From: JADGHE01 sp035716025 | GTDB lineage: Bacteria; Pseudomonadota; Alphaproteobacteria; Rhizobiales; Xanthobacteraceae | Direction of reading: 5' to 3' | Assembly: GCA_035716025.1 (NCBI GenBank) | Contig: DASTKH010000010.1 | Coordinates: 1-34,896 of the forward strand | Length of the DNA: 34,896 nucleotides | Part shown: piece after piece, positions 8,202 to 16,484 of the stretch | How the letters are laid out: every line of letters starts with the position of its first letter | Numbering within the stretch: the first letter of the stretch is position 1 | Notes under the pieces: model-generated | Told to the model about the DNA's origin: nothing | The model's input: the letters and a program-made list of their open reading frames with translations, nothing else | Database searches by the model: none | Program-made: the position numbers and the translations under genes

Positions 8202-8254
8202 CCCCGCATCCGGGGACGCGTGGCGAGCGGCGCGGCCGCGAGCCGGATGAGGGG
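8202..8254. terminator. Inverted repeat / candidate terminator after frc
   Basis: CCCCGCATCCGG (8202-8213) and CCGGATGAGGGG (8243-8254) are reverse complements at 11 of 12 positions, separated by 29 GC-rich bases that include the palindrome CGCGGCCGCG. TCGTTTT follows the second arm. It begins 8 bases after the frc stop and could end or attenuate the transcript before the next gene. It may also be a dispersed intergenic palindrome; one copy in the window cannot decide this. Confidence 0.5.
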
Positions 8255-8367
8255 TCGTTTTGCGATGCCCACCGTCGCGGCGGCTTCTTATTCGCCTGGC
8301 TTCGATCGGCGCCCTCGCCTTCTGGCGGAGTGAGAAAACAGAGTGTGCTGGGGAGAGGAATTTTTGA

Positions 8368-9297
8368 ATGCGTATCGTCGTTCACGGTCAGCAGGCTTTC
8401 GGCAAGGCGGTGCTCGAAGCGCTGCTCAAGCGCGGCGAGAACGTAATTGCCGTCTATGTCGCGCCCGAGAAGGAAGGCGCCCGGCCGGACCCGCTGAAGG
8501 AAGCCGCTCAGGCCGCCGGCCTGCCGGTCTATCAGCCGGCCTCCTATCGTAAGCCCGAGGTTTGGGACGAATTCCGGGCGCTCAAGCCAGACCTGCAGGT
8601 GATGGCTTTCGTGACGCTGTTCGTGCCGGAGGAGTTTCTCAACATTCCGACGCACGGCTCCATCCAATATCACCCGTCCCTGCTGCCGGCCTACCGCGGC
8701 CCTTCGGCCATCAACTGGGCGATCATCAAGGGCGAGACCGAGACCGGACTTTCGATCTTCTGGCCGGACAACGGCCTCGATACCGGCGACATCCTGCTGC
8801 AGAAGAAGACGCCGATTGGACCCAAGGACACGCTCGGCAGCGTCTATTTCGACCGCCTCTTCCCGATGGGCGTCGACGCGATGCTGGAGGCCGTCGACCT
8901 CGTCAAGGCCGGCAAGGCGCCGCGCATCAAACAGGACGAGTCGCAGGCGACCTACGAAGGCCGCTGCGGCCCCGACAACGCCCACATCGACTGGGGCAAG
9001 CCCTGGGCGCAGATCGACCGACTGATCCGCGGCTGCAACCCGCAGCCGGGAGCATGGGCATCGATCGACGGGAAAGCGCTGCGAATCTTCGACGCGACCC
9101 CGATCCCCGCCAAGGACCCCAAAGGCATCGGCGGTAAAATGGGCGAGGTTGTCGCGATCGACGCCGACGGCTTCACAGTCGTGTGCGCCGACGGCCGCTT
9201 CAAGGTCACGCGCGTCCAACCGCCGGACGGCAAGAAGGTCGAAGCCGGCGAATGGGCAAAATCCGCGGGGCTCTCCACCGGCGCGAGGCTTGCGTGA
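8368..9297 (+). CDS. Formyltransferase-fold protein like the hydrolase domain of 10-formyl-THF dehydrogenase
   Basis: This 309-residue protein resembles the N-terminal folate hydrolase domain of animal 10-formyltetrahydrofolate dehydrogenase more than Fmt. Shared features include an opening like MRIVVHGQQAFG, then YHPSLLPAYRGPSAINW, SIFWPDNGLDTGD, GKAPRI and ATYEG. His102 and Asp138 match the catalytic His and Asp of the fold (His106/Asp142 in the animal enzyme, as I recall). A formyltransferase C-terminal domain follows from about residue 205. The carrier-protein and aldehyde-dehydrogenase domains of the animal enzyme are absent. ATG 8368 follows GAGAGG. Placed between frc and fhs, it probably handles a formyl group: hydrolysing 10-formyl-THF, or transferring formyl to or from folate. 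Which reaction cannot be read from the sequence. The genuine fmt is at 29061-29993. Confidence 0.85.
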   Translation: MRIVVHGQQAFGKAVLEALLKRGENVIAVYVAPEKEGARPDPLKEAAQAAGLPVYQPASYRKPEVWDEFRALKPDLQVMAFVTLFVPEEFLNIPTHGSIQYHPSLLPAYRGPSAINWAIIKGETETGLSIFWPDNGLDTGDILLQKKTPIGPKDTLGSVYFDRLFPMGVDAMLEAVDLVKAGKAPRIKQDESQATYEGRCGPDNAHIDWGKPWAQIDRLIRGCNPQPGAWASIDGKALRIFDATPIPAKDPKGIGGKMGEVVAIDADGFTVVCADGRFKVTRVQPPDGKKVEAGEWAKSAGLSTGARLA

Positions 9298-9393
9298 GCC
9301 CTCGTGCCCTTCACCGCTACGTCGCTTCGCCCATGCCGCCCGTGCGCCGCGATCGCGACGCGTAAGTCATTGCAACGCTTGGACCCATCGCCA

Positions 9394-11097
9394 ATGCCCG
9401 CCTCTCAGCACGTCAATCCGAAGTCCGACATTGAAATTTCGCAAAGTGCGAAGAAGCGCCCGATCGTTGACATCGCGCGTGAGCGTCTCGGCATTGCGCC
9501 GGAAAATCTCGAGCCCTACGGCCACTACAAGGCCAAGGTCTCGATGGATTTCATCAAGACGCTGAAAGACCGGCCGAACGGAAAGCTCATCCTCGTGACG
9601 GCGATCTCGCCGACGCCGGCCGGAGAAGGCAAGACCACCACGACGGTGGGCCTTACCGACGCGCTCAATCACATCGGCAAGAAGGCAATGCTGTGCTTGC
9701 GCGAACCTTCGCTCGGGCCTTCCTTCGGCATGAAGGGTGGCGCCGCGGGCGGCGGCTATGCCCAGGTCGTGCCCATGGAGGACATCAACCTCCACTTCAC
9801 CGGCGACTTCCACGCGATCACCTCGGCACACAATCTCCTCGCCGCGATGATCGACAACCACATCTACTGGGGCAACGAGCTCGGCATCGATGCGCGCCGC
9901 GTCGCCTGGCGGCGGGTGATGGACATGAACGACCGGGCTTTGCGCGAGATCGTCTGTTCCCTCGGCGGGGTGGCCAACGGGTTCCCGCGCGAGGCGGGCT
10001 TCGACATCACCGTGGCGTCGGAGGTGATGGCGATTTTCTGCCTCGCCCGCGATCTCGATGATCTCAAGGAACGACTCGGCAACATCATCGTCGCCTATAC
10101 CCGCGACCGCAAGCCGATCCGTGCCCGCGACATCAAGGCGCACGGCGCCATGGCCGCGCTCCTGAAGGACGCGATCGCCCCGAACCTGGTGCAAACGCTC
10201 GAAGGCACCCCCGCCTTCATTCACGGCGGACCGTTCGCCAACATCGCCCATGGATGCAATTCTGTCGTGGCGACCACAACCGCCCTCAAACTCGCCGACT
10301 ACGTGGTCACGGAGGCGGGATTCGGCGCCGACCTCGGCATGGAAAAGTTCCTCGACATCAAGTGCCGCAAGGCCGGCCTCTCGCCCGATGCCGTGGTGGT
10401 GGTCGCGACCATCCGGGCACTCAAGATGCACGGCGGCGTCAAGCGCGAGGACCTGAAGAAGGAGGATCTGAAAGCGCTCGAAGCCGGCATGGCGAACATG
10501 CAGCGGCACCTCGAAAACGTGAGGAAGTTCGGCCTGCCGGCGGTCGTCTCCATCAACCGCTTTTCCGCCGACACCGACGCGGAGATCGCGCTCGTGAAGG
10601 AGAAATGCAAGGCGCTCGGGGTCGAAGCCGTGATGGCCGATCACTGGGCGATGGGCGGCGAAGGCGCGGCCGATGCGGCGCGCGCGGTCGTCAAGGCGAT
10701 CGACGCGAGCAAGGGCAAGCTCGAGCTGAAGCTGCTTTATCCCGACGACATGCCGCTGTTCGAAAAAATCCGCACCATCGCCAAGGAGCTCTATCGCGCG
10801 GACGACGCAACGGCCGACAAGTCGATCCTGGATCAGCTCAAGGCCTGGGAGGAGATGGGCTTCGGAAAGCTGCCGGTGTGCATCGCCAAGACGCAGTATT
10901 CATTTTCGACCAATCCCGACGCCAAGGGGGCGCCGACCGGCTTCACGATTCCGGTGCGCGAGGTACGGCTCTCGGCCGGCGCCGAGTTCGTGGTGGCGAT
11001 TTGCGGCGAAATCCTCACCATGCCGGGGCTGCCGCGCGTGCCCTCGGCGACCTCGATCGACGTCAGCGCCGACGGCAAGATCGTCGGCCTGTTCTGA
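9394..11097 (+). CDS. fhs: Formate-tetrahydrofolate ligase
   Basis: This 567-residue enzyme uses ATP to join formate to tetrahydrofolate, giving 10-formyl-THF for C1 assimilation. The ATP-binding loop SPTPAGEGKTTTTVGL holds Lys80. Other family blocks include REPSLGPSFGMKGGAAGGGY, FTGDFHAITSAHNLL and FGADLGMEKF. Length and motifs match the family throughout. ATG 9394 is preferred because the family normally begins about 20 residues before the DIEISQ segment; the frame is open back to 9304, and no strong Shine-Dalgarno marks any start. It is the last + strand gene of the oxalate module and recovers the formate released by Frc. A double hairpin follows. Confidence 0.97.
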   Translation: MPASQHVNPKSDIEISQSAKKRPIVDIARERLGIAPENLEPYGHYKAKVSMDFIKTLKDRPNGKLILVTAISPTPAGEGKTTTTVGLTDALNHIGKKAMLCLREPSLGPSFGMKGGAAGGGYAQVVPMEDINLHFTGDFHAITSAHNLLAAMIDNHIYWGNELGIDARRVAWRRVMDMNDRALREIVCSLGGVANGFPREAGFDITVASEVMAIFCLARDLDDLKERLGNIIVAYTRDRKPIRARDIKAHGAMAALLKDAIAPNLVQTLEGTPAFIHGGPFANIAHGCNSVVATTTALKLADYVVTEAGFGADLGMEKFLDIKCRKAGLSPDAVVVVATIRALKMHGGVKREDLKKEDLKALEAGMANMQRHLENVRKFGLPAVVSINRFSADTDAEIALVKEKCKALGVEAVMADHWAMGGEGAADAARAVVKAIDASKGKLELKLLYPDDMPLFEKIRTIAKELYRADDATADKSILDQLKAWEEMGFGKLPVCIAKTQYSFSTNPDAKGAPTGFTIPVREVRLSAGAEFVVAICGEILTMPGLPRVPSATSIDVSADGKIVGLF

Positions 11098-11134
11098 CCG
11101 AGGACGCCCCCTCGGCGACGGGCGGCAGGCCGCC
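11098..11134. terminator. Double hairpin between convergent fhs and Bug genes
   Basis: CCGAGG/CCTCGG (11098-11103 and 11110-11115) form a perfect 6-bp stem directly after the fhs stop. GGCGG/CCGCC (11121-11125 and 11130-11134) form a second stem that reaches the stop of the opposing gene. No T-run follows either stem. The position between convergent genes makes a bidirectional terminator plausible. Confidence 0.45.
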
Positions 11135-12120
11135 TACTTGGCTTGCTGTGCCACAGTCTTGAGGATCGGCTCCCAGCGGGCGATTTCGTCGCGCACATAG
11201 GCGGCGAAGACCTCCGGCTTGCGTTCGGCCCTGGCCGGAACCGAACCGCCGAGCTTGTCGATGAGATCGCGCACGCCGGGGTCCTCGAGGGCTTTGTCAA
11301 GCGCATCCGAAAGCTTGGCGATGATTGGCGCGGGCGTGGCGGCGGGCGCGAAAATGCCGGCCCAGATGCTCATCTCGTAGTCGAGCCCCTGCTCTTTGGC
11401 GGTCGGGACTTCGGGCAGTGCCGCGAGACGCTGGGCCGCCGCCACCGCATAGGCTTTCACCGCCCCGCTCGTCACCTGCTTGGAAACGCTGACCGACTGC
11501 TCGCACAGATAATCGACGTGGCCGCCGATCATGTCGTTCATTCCGAGATTGCTGCCGCGATAGGCGACGGGCGTCGGATTGACGCCGGCCTTTTGAGCGA
11601 ACAACAGGCAGGCCATGTGCGAGGAGGCGCCCACCCCGCCGTGCGCCTGGCGGACCTTCGGACCGCTTTCCTTCAGATAGGCGATGAACTCGCTTAAGGT
11701 TTTCGCCGGAAAGTCCTTCCGCGCCACGATGACTGCCGGCGCGTGCGCGGTCGGCCCTATGGCCGCGAAATCGCGCTTCGGATCGTACTTGATGTTGGGC
11801 GTGAGCACCGGGGCGGCGACATGCGAGCCCATGCTGCCGGCGAGCAGCGTATAGCCGTCGGGAGAGGCCGAAGCGACCCGCGCGCTGCCGAGCGTGCCGC
11901 CCGCGCCCCCGACATTTTCGATCACCATGCTCTGGCCGAGCGTCCTGCTCATATGCTCGGTCACGATCCGGGCGACAACGTCACTCGCGCCGCCGGCCGC
12001 GAACGGGACGACGACGGTGATCGGCCGATTCGGGTAGTCATCCGCCGCAAGAGCCGCCTGCCGCGGGCCCGCAAGACAGAACGCGAGCGCCAGCACGCGC
12101 AACAACGAATGCGGTCTCAT
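11134..12120 (-). CDS. Orphan Bug/TctC-family periplasmic receptor
   Basis: This 328-residue Bug-family protein has a signal peptide (LLRVLALAFCLAGPRQAALA) and the signature NRPITVVVPFAAGGASDVVAR, followed by GGAGGTLGSARVASASPDGY. GGAGG lies 5 bases before ATG 12120; the reading extends further upstream, but that part looks like non-coding leader. It is the last gene of a three-gene - strand operon after an oxidoreductase and a HbpS-like protein, with no TctA/TctB beside it. It may deliver a carboxylate to the membrane unit at 1522-3633 or to one elsewhere. It is distinct in sequence from the receptor at 324-1337. The ligand is unknown. Confidence 0.92.
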   Translation of the reverse strand: MRPHSLLRVLALAFCLAGPRQAALAADDYPNRPITVVVPFAAGGASDVVARIVTEHMSRTLGQSMVIENVGGAGGTLGSARVASASPDGYTLLAGSMGSHVAAPVLTPNIKYDPKRDFAAIGPTAHAPAVIVARKDFPAKTLSEFIAYLKESGPKVRQAHGGVGASSHMACLLFAQKAGVNPTPVAYRGSNLGMNDMIGGHVDYLCEQSVSVSKQVTSGAVKAYAVAAAQRLAALPEVPTAKEQGLDYEMSIWAGIFAPAATPAPIIAKLSDALDKALEDPGVRDLIDKLGGSVPARAERKPEVFAAYVRDEIARWEPILKTVAQQAK

Positions 12121-12196
12121 CCCTTCCTCCCTCTTCCCGCGCCTTCGGACCCTGGCCCGCGCCGACGGCGGTGTCGGTGCGCAGAAGCGCAAAGCC

Positions 12197-13204
12197 TCAA
12201 TCGTTCGCCAGCACCTCCGCGATCTCGACACGACGTCCTTCACGCGCCGACCGAATGCCGGCGCGGACGACGGCGAGCGAACGCGTCGCCTTTTCGCCGT
12301 CCATTTCGACGCTGCCCTGCCCCCTTACGGCCGCGGCAAATTCTTCGAGCTCTTCGACAATCGTGTCGTTCTTGGCGCAGGCGACGGAACGAGGCCGTTC
12401 CTCGCCGCGCTTGAGCAGGCGCAAGCCGTTATGGAGATCGTAATAGGCCGTCGCCTCCTTGCCGTAGAGGTTCATGAGGTAGTATTCGGAGGCCGAGGCG
12501 TAGCTCGCATTGAGCGTTGAGAGCGCGCCGCTTTCGTGCTCCATCACGAGGCTTCCAACGTCGGGATTGTCGCCGGGCAGCACGAGCTGGGCGAAGCGCC
12601 CGTCGACCGATTTCACCGGCCCGAGCAGATATTCCAGCACGTCCGAATAGTGGATGCCGATCTGCAGCATCACGCCGCCCGGCATGCCGGCGGCTTGATA
12701 GCGCCAGGAGGAGAGGTCGATCTTGCCCAGCCGGTCGCGGCTGATGTTCGCCTCGGCATTCACGAGTCGGCCGAACGCACCCGCCTCGATCATGCTGCGA
12801 ACATGACGGAAGTGGCTCTCGCGCCGACGCTGATAGCCGAGCGCCAGCACCACGCCGGCATCGCGGCAGGCCTTGGTGATCGCCTGTCCGGCCGACACGG
12901 TGTTGGCGATCGGCTTGTCGAGGAAGACGTGCTTTCCCGCCTCGGCGGCGGCCCGCGTGGTCTCCAGATGCGCGTCGTTCGGCGTCGTGTTGATGACGGC
13001 TTCGATGGCGGGGTCCGAAAGGATGTCTTCGTAGCGCTCCGCGGCCCGGCAGCCGTATTTCGCCGCGAAGGCATTGCGCTTGTCGGCCGAGCGGGAGAAG
13101 CAGGCGGCGAGCGTGAGCTTGCCCGAGCGCTTGACGGCATCGGCCAAAACGTCCGACCACCAGCCCATCCCGATCGCGGCGACGCGCAGCGGCTCGAACG
13201 CCAT
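12197..13204 (-). CDS. Gfo/Idh/MocA-family NAD(P)-dependent oxidoreductase
   Basis: This 335-residue protein has an N-terminal Rossmann domain (VAAIGMGWWSDVLADAV, then ACFSRSADKRN) and the family lysine motif in HVFLDKPIANT (usually EKP; here DKP). A C-terminal alpha/beta domain carries GGVMLQIGIHYSDVLEYLLG with the usual active-site His. The glycine-rich loop reads GMGWW where many members have a third glycine or alanine. ATG 13204 follows GGGGAGGAAGG. Family members oxidise sugars, inositols or related alcohols, and some dehalogenate or demethylate aromatics. The true substrate is not readable. Its neighbours, a HbpS-like protein and a Bug receptor, suggest a small catabolic operon. Confidence 0.93.
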   Translation of the reverse strand: MAFEPLRVAAIGMGWWSDVLADAVKRSGKLTLAACFSRSADKRNAFAAKYGCRAAERYEDILSDPAIEAVINTTPNDAHLETTRAAAEAGKHVFLDKPIANTVSAGQAITKACRDAGVVLALGYQRRRESHFRHVRSMIEAGAFGRLVNAEANISRDRLGKIDLSSWRYQAAGMPGGVMLQIGIHYSDVLEYLLGPVKSVDGRFAQLVLPGDNPDVGSLVMEHESGALSTLNASYASASEYYLMNLYGKEATAYYDLHNGLRLLKRGEERPRSVACAKNDTIVEELEEFAAAVRGQGSVEMDGEKATRSLAVVRAGIRSAREGRRVEIAEVLAND

Positions 13205-13231
13205 GCCCTTCCTCCCCGAATTCAGGCCGTC

Positions 13232-13684
13232 CTACCTGTCGTCGATCCGCCAGCCGGCGCCGATGGCCGCGACGGCCGCCTGCGCGATCTTCTGATCCTG
13301 CTCCCAGTCGCCGCCGCTCACCCCGATCCCGCCGATGCACTGTCCGTCGATAATGATCGGGAAGCCGCCCTCCATCGCCGTCCAGCGCTCGGGTCCGGCC
13401 GCAAGCGCCAAGCCGATCGCGTGCGCGACGTCGAGCGCCTGCGCCTGCGCGCCGCGCGGCGAGGTCGGCCGCATATTGGAGGCCGCACACACGGCCTTGG
13501 TGGTGGACGAATAGACCGAATGAAAGCGCCCGCCGTCCATCCGCTCGAAAGCGATCAGGTGTCCCCCGGCATCCGCGATCGCCACCGAGACGGCGATCTT
13601 CATCTCGCGCGCGGCGTCGATCGCCACATCCATCATCTTTCGCGCGCCCGCATGCGTCAGGCGCTTGGCATCCGCGACATGCAT
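13232..13684 (-). CDS. HbpS/GlcG-like heme-degrading-superfamily protein
   Basis: This protein of about 150 residues matches the GlcG/HbpS (DUF336) family: AVSVAIADAGGHLIAFERMDG, then SSTTKAVCAA, and a closing GGFPIIIDGQCIGGIGVSGG. Such proteins accompany many catabolic operons, and their biochemical role is usually unknown. The start is uncertain. ATG 13684 suits the family length but has AGGAG directly against it. ATG 13717 is a longer alternative with no Shine-Dalgarno. It is the first gene of a - strand operon, 27 bases ahead of the oxidoreductase. The 223 bases between it and engB (13685-13907) hold no other gene I can support; an imperfect CCGGGA/TCCCGG hairpin there could end the engB transcript. 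Confidence 0.85.
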   Translation of the reverse strand: MHVADAKRLTHAGARKMMDVAIDAAREMKIAVSVAIADAGGHLIAFERMDGGRFHSVYSSTTKAVCAASNMRPTSPRGAQAQALDVAHAIGLALAAGPERWTAMEGGFPIIIDGQCIGGIGVSGGDWEQDQKIAQAAVAAIGAGWRIDDR

Positions 13685-13907
13685 CTCCTGAAACCACCCC
13701 TGCTGGTTGCCGCGCATTGTGCGGCATGGCGCCGTGTGCATCAAGCAAGGTCACAGCGCCGCAGCCCTGGCCGGCAGACGCAGAAGCGGCATTGACGGGG
13801 CGGAGGAGAGAGCCCGCGCCGGAGAACCCGGGACCGGCCGGACGGGCGGCCTGTTCCCGGCCCACAAGCCCCGTAAGAACCAAGGCTCCGGGCGAAAACG
13901 AAGCCGC

Positions 13908-14555
13908 TCAAAGGCGCTCACCGAGAAGCCGCGCGATCGCCGCACGCAGCACGGCAATTCCTTCGCCGGTCCGCGCAGAGGTGGCCAGAACCTCCGGATA
14001 GGCGGCCGGTCGCGCCTTCAGGGCCCCGGCGACTTCGGCGATGCGTCGGGGCAGTTCGCCGCGCGCGAGCGCATCGGACTTGGTCAGCACCACGGCATAG
14101 CTCACCGCTGCGCGGTCGAGCGTGTCGAGCACCGGCGCGTCCGTCGCCTTGAGCCCGTGCCGCGCGTCGACCAGCACATAGACGCGCGCGAGATTGGCCC
14201 GTCCGCGCAAATAGGCATGGATGAGTCCGGTCCAGGCCTTCACTTTGGACTTCGCGACTTCCGCATGCCCGTAGCCCGGCATGTCGACGATGGCGAGGGG
14301 CTCGTCGCTGCGGAAAAAAACGAGCTCCTGCGTGCGGCCGGGCGTGTGCGAGGTTCGGGCCAGCGCCTTGCGCCCGGTGAGCGCGTTGATGAGGCTCGAT
14401 TTACCGACATTCGAGCGGCCCACGAACGCGATTTCGAGACCTTGCATCGGCGGAAGCGAGGCGATGGTTGAAGCCGCGTGCACGAAACGCCATGTGCGTG
14501 CGAACAGGCGCCGACCGGCCTCGCATTCGTCGGGCGTGAAACCGGATTGCTCCAT
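13908..14555 (-). CDS. engB: Ribosome-biogenesis GTPase EngB (YsxC/YihA)
   Basis: This 215-residue TRAFAC-class GTPase acts in assembly of the large ribosomal subunit. G1 is GRSNVGKSS (about 46-54), G2 lies in TSHTPGRTQ, G3 is DMPGYG (91-96), G4 is TKSD (158-161) and G5 lies near TSARTG. The roughly 35-residue N-terminal extension before the GTPase domain is common in alphaproteobacteria. ATG 14555 has only a weak Shine-Dalgarno. It is the last gene of the rpmH-rnpA-yidC-engB block, 72 bases after yidC. Confidence 0.95.
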   Translation of the reverse strand: MEQSGFTPDECEAGRRLFARTWRFVHAASTIASLPPMQGLEIAFVGRSNVGKSSLINALTGRKALARTSHTPGRTQELVFFRSDEPLAIVDMPGYGHAEVAKSKVKAWTGLIHAYLRGRANLARVYVLVDARHGLKATDAPVLDTLDRAAVSYAVVLTKSDALARGELPRRIAEVAGALKARPAAYPEVLATSARTGEGIAVLRAAIARLLGERL

Positions 14556-14627
14556 GTCGACCGCCGCCCCGCCCCTTCTCTCGCGGTCGCGTAGACCTTC
14601 GCGGGTCGAGCTCCAGGACAGCAGGCC

Positions 14628-16484
14628 TCACCCGCCGGCCTTCTTGCTCCTTGCGAATATCGCCTTGATGTTGTCGAACAGTTCGATTTTGGCGCCGTGC
14701 TTGCGCATGATCACGCCCTGCTGAATGACGGAGAGCGTGTTGTTCCAGGCCCAATAGATGACAAGACCCGCAGCGAAATTCGCCAGCATGACGGTGAAGA
14801 TGACCGGCATCCAATCAAAGATCATTTTCTGAGTGGGATCGGGCGGTGTCGGGTTCATCTTCATCTGGGCCCACATCGTGATCCCCATGATGATGGGCCA
14901 TACGCCGATCATCATGTAGTGCCCGAGCACCGGCACTTGCGAGGGGTCCCACGGGATGAGCCCGAACAGATTGAAGAGGGTGGTCGGGTCCGGCGCGGAC
15001 AGGTCCTTGATCCAGCCGAAGAAGGGGGCATGCCGCATCTCGATCGAGATGAACAGCACCTTATAGAGCGCGAAGAAGACCGGAACTTGAATGAGGATCG
15101 GCAGGCAGCCGGCGAGCGGATTGATCTTCTCCTTTTTGTAAAGCTCCATCAGAGCCTGTTGCTGCTTCACCTTGTCTTCGGCGTAGCGCTCGCGGATCGC
15201 CATCATTTGCGGCTGCACCGCCTTCATCTTCGCCATCGAGGCATAGGATTTGTTGGCGAGCGGAAAGAACAGCACCTTCACCAGCACCGTCACCAGCAGA
15301 ATCGCCACGCCGAAGTTCCCGACCAGCCGATAGAGATAGTCGATTACCTTGAACATCGGCTTGGTTATGAAATGAAACCATCCCCAGTCGATCAGCCGGT
15401 CGAAATTGTTGAGGCCGAGTTTCTCGTTGTAGCCGTCGACGATCGAAACTTCCTTGGCGCCGGCGAAAAGCCGGCTGCTCGCCGAGGCGGTGGAGCCGGG
15501 CGCAAGCGTGACCGAATCGAGCAGATAATCGGTCTGGTAGGTCTTTCCGGCCGGACTGACGCCGGCGGCGAAGCGCGCCTTGAGGTGGGCGCTGGGATCC
15601 GGCAGCAGGGTTGCGGCCCAGTATTTGTCGGTGATGCCGAGCCAAGCGTTGCGCGTATCGAACTCGAAAAGCTTCTTTTCCTCGATCTCCGAATAGGTGA
15701 CTTCCTTAAGCCTGTCATCGAGCACGCCGATCAGGCCCTCGTGCAGGATGTAATAGCCCTGCGTAGGGGGCGTGCCGTGGCGCGAAATGAGGGCATAGGG
15801 ATTGACCGTGACGGGTGCCGAACCCCGGTTGGTGACCTCGTCCCTGATGGTGAAAAGGTATTTGTCGTCGACCGCGATGGTCCGGCGGAAGGTCAAGCCA
15901 TCGCCGTTGTCCCACGAAAGCGTCACCGGATGGCCGACGGAGAGGGGGCCGGGTGATTCCGCCTTCCACTCGCTGTTGGCATCCGGCAGCTTCACGGCGG
16001 AACCGACGCCCGCGACCCAGCCGAATTCGGCATAGAAGGGATGCGGGCTGCCCGAGGGGGACAGAAGAACAATTGCGGGCGACTTGGGATCCACTGTCTC
16101 GCGATAATCTCTCAGCGCCAGATCGTCGATTCGCGCACCCTTGAGGGCGATCGAGCCGGAAAGGCGCGGCGTCTCAATGCGAATCCGCGGCGAAGCCGCA
16201 AGCGCCGCCTCCCGGGTCAGGATTTGCGGCTGAACGCCGGGCACGGCGGGCGGCACCCCCTGCGCGCCCGGGGTCTGCGGCCCGAGCGCCTGCGGGACCG
16301 CCCCGTTGGAGGTCGCCGGCTTCTGGGGCTGCTGGGCTTGTTGGGCCTGTTGCGCCTGCTGGGCCTGTTGCTGGGCGAGCTGACGCTGCCGCTCCATCTG
16401 CGGCATTCCGACAAAATACTGCCAAACCAGCAAGACCAGCGCCGAGAGGATGATGGCAAGCAGCGTGTTCTTCTGGTCGAGCAT
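14628..16484 (-). CDS. yidC: Membrane protein insertase YidC
   Basis: This 618-residue inner-membrane insertase folds and inserts membrane proteins with or without SecYEG. An N-terminal anchor (TLLAIILSALVLLVWQYFVG) is followed by a Gln/Ala-repeat linker, the large periplasmic beta-domain (about residues 85-370) and the conserved five-helix core. The core contains GCLPILIQVPVFFALYKVLF and ends in a basic tail. The start ATG 16484 is one base from the rnpA stop, so translation is probably coupled. Length and architecture are those of Gram-negative YidC. Confidence 0.97.
   Translation of the reverse strand: MLDQKNTLLAIILSALVLLVWQYFVGMPQMERQRQLAQQQAQQAQQAQQAQQPQKPATSNGAVPQALGPQTPGAQGVPPAVPGVQPQILTREAALAASPRIRIETPRLSGSIALKGARIDDLALRDYRETVDPKSPAIVLLSPSGSPHPFYAEFGWVAGVGSAVKLPDANSEWKAESPGPLSVGHPVTLSWDNGDGLTFRRTIAVDDKYLFTIRDEVTNRGSAPVTVNPYALISRHGTPPTQGYYILHEGLIGVLDDRLKEVTYSEIEEKKLFEFDTRNAWLGITDKYWAATLLPDPSAHLKARFAAGVSPAGKTYQTDYLLDSVTLAPGSTASASSRLFAGAKEVSIVDGYNEKLGLNNFDRLIDWGWFHFITKPMFKVIDYLYRLVGNFGVAILLVTVLVKVLFFPLANKSYASMAKMKAVQPQMMAIRERYAEDKVKQQQALMELYKKEKINPLAGCLPILIQVPVFFALYKVLFISIEMRHAPFFGWIKDLSAPDPTTLFNLFGLIPWDPSQVPVLGHYMMIGVWPIIMGITMWAQMKMNPTPPDPTQKMIFDWMPVIFTVMLANFAAGLVIYWAWNNTLSVIQQGVIMRKHGAKIELFDNIKAIFARSKKAGG
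16326..16377. repeat. 9-nt tandem repeat coding Gln-Gln-Ala in yidC
   Basis: Within the linker of YidC the codons run as successive Gln-Gln-Ala units (about five copies), written on the + strand as repeated CTGTTGGGC-like 9-mers with small variations. It lies between the membrane anchor and the periplasmic domain, where length changes would be tolerated. Confidence 0.7.
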
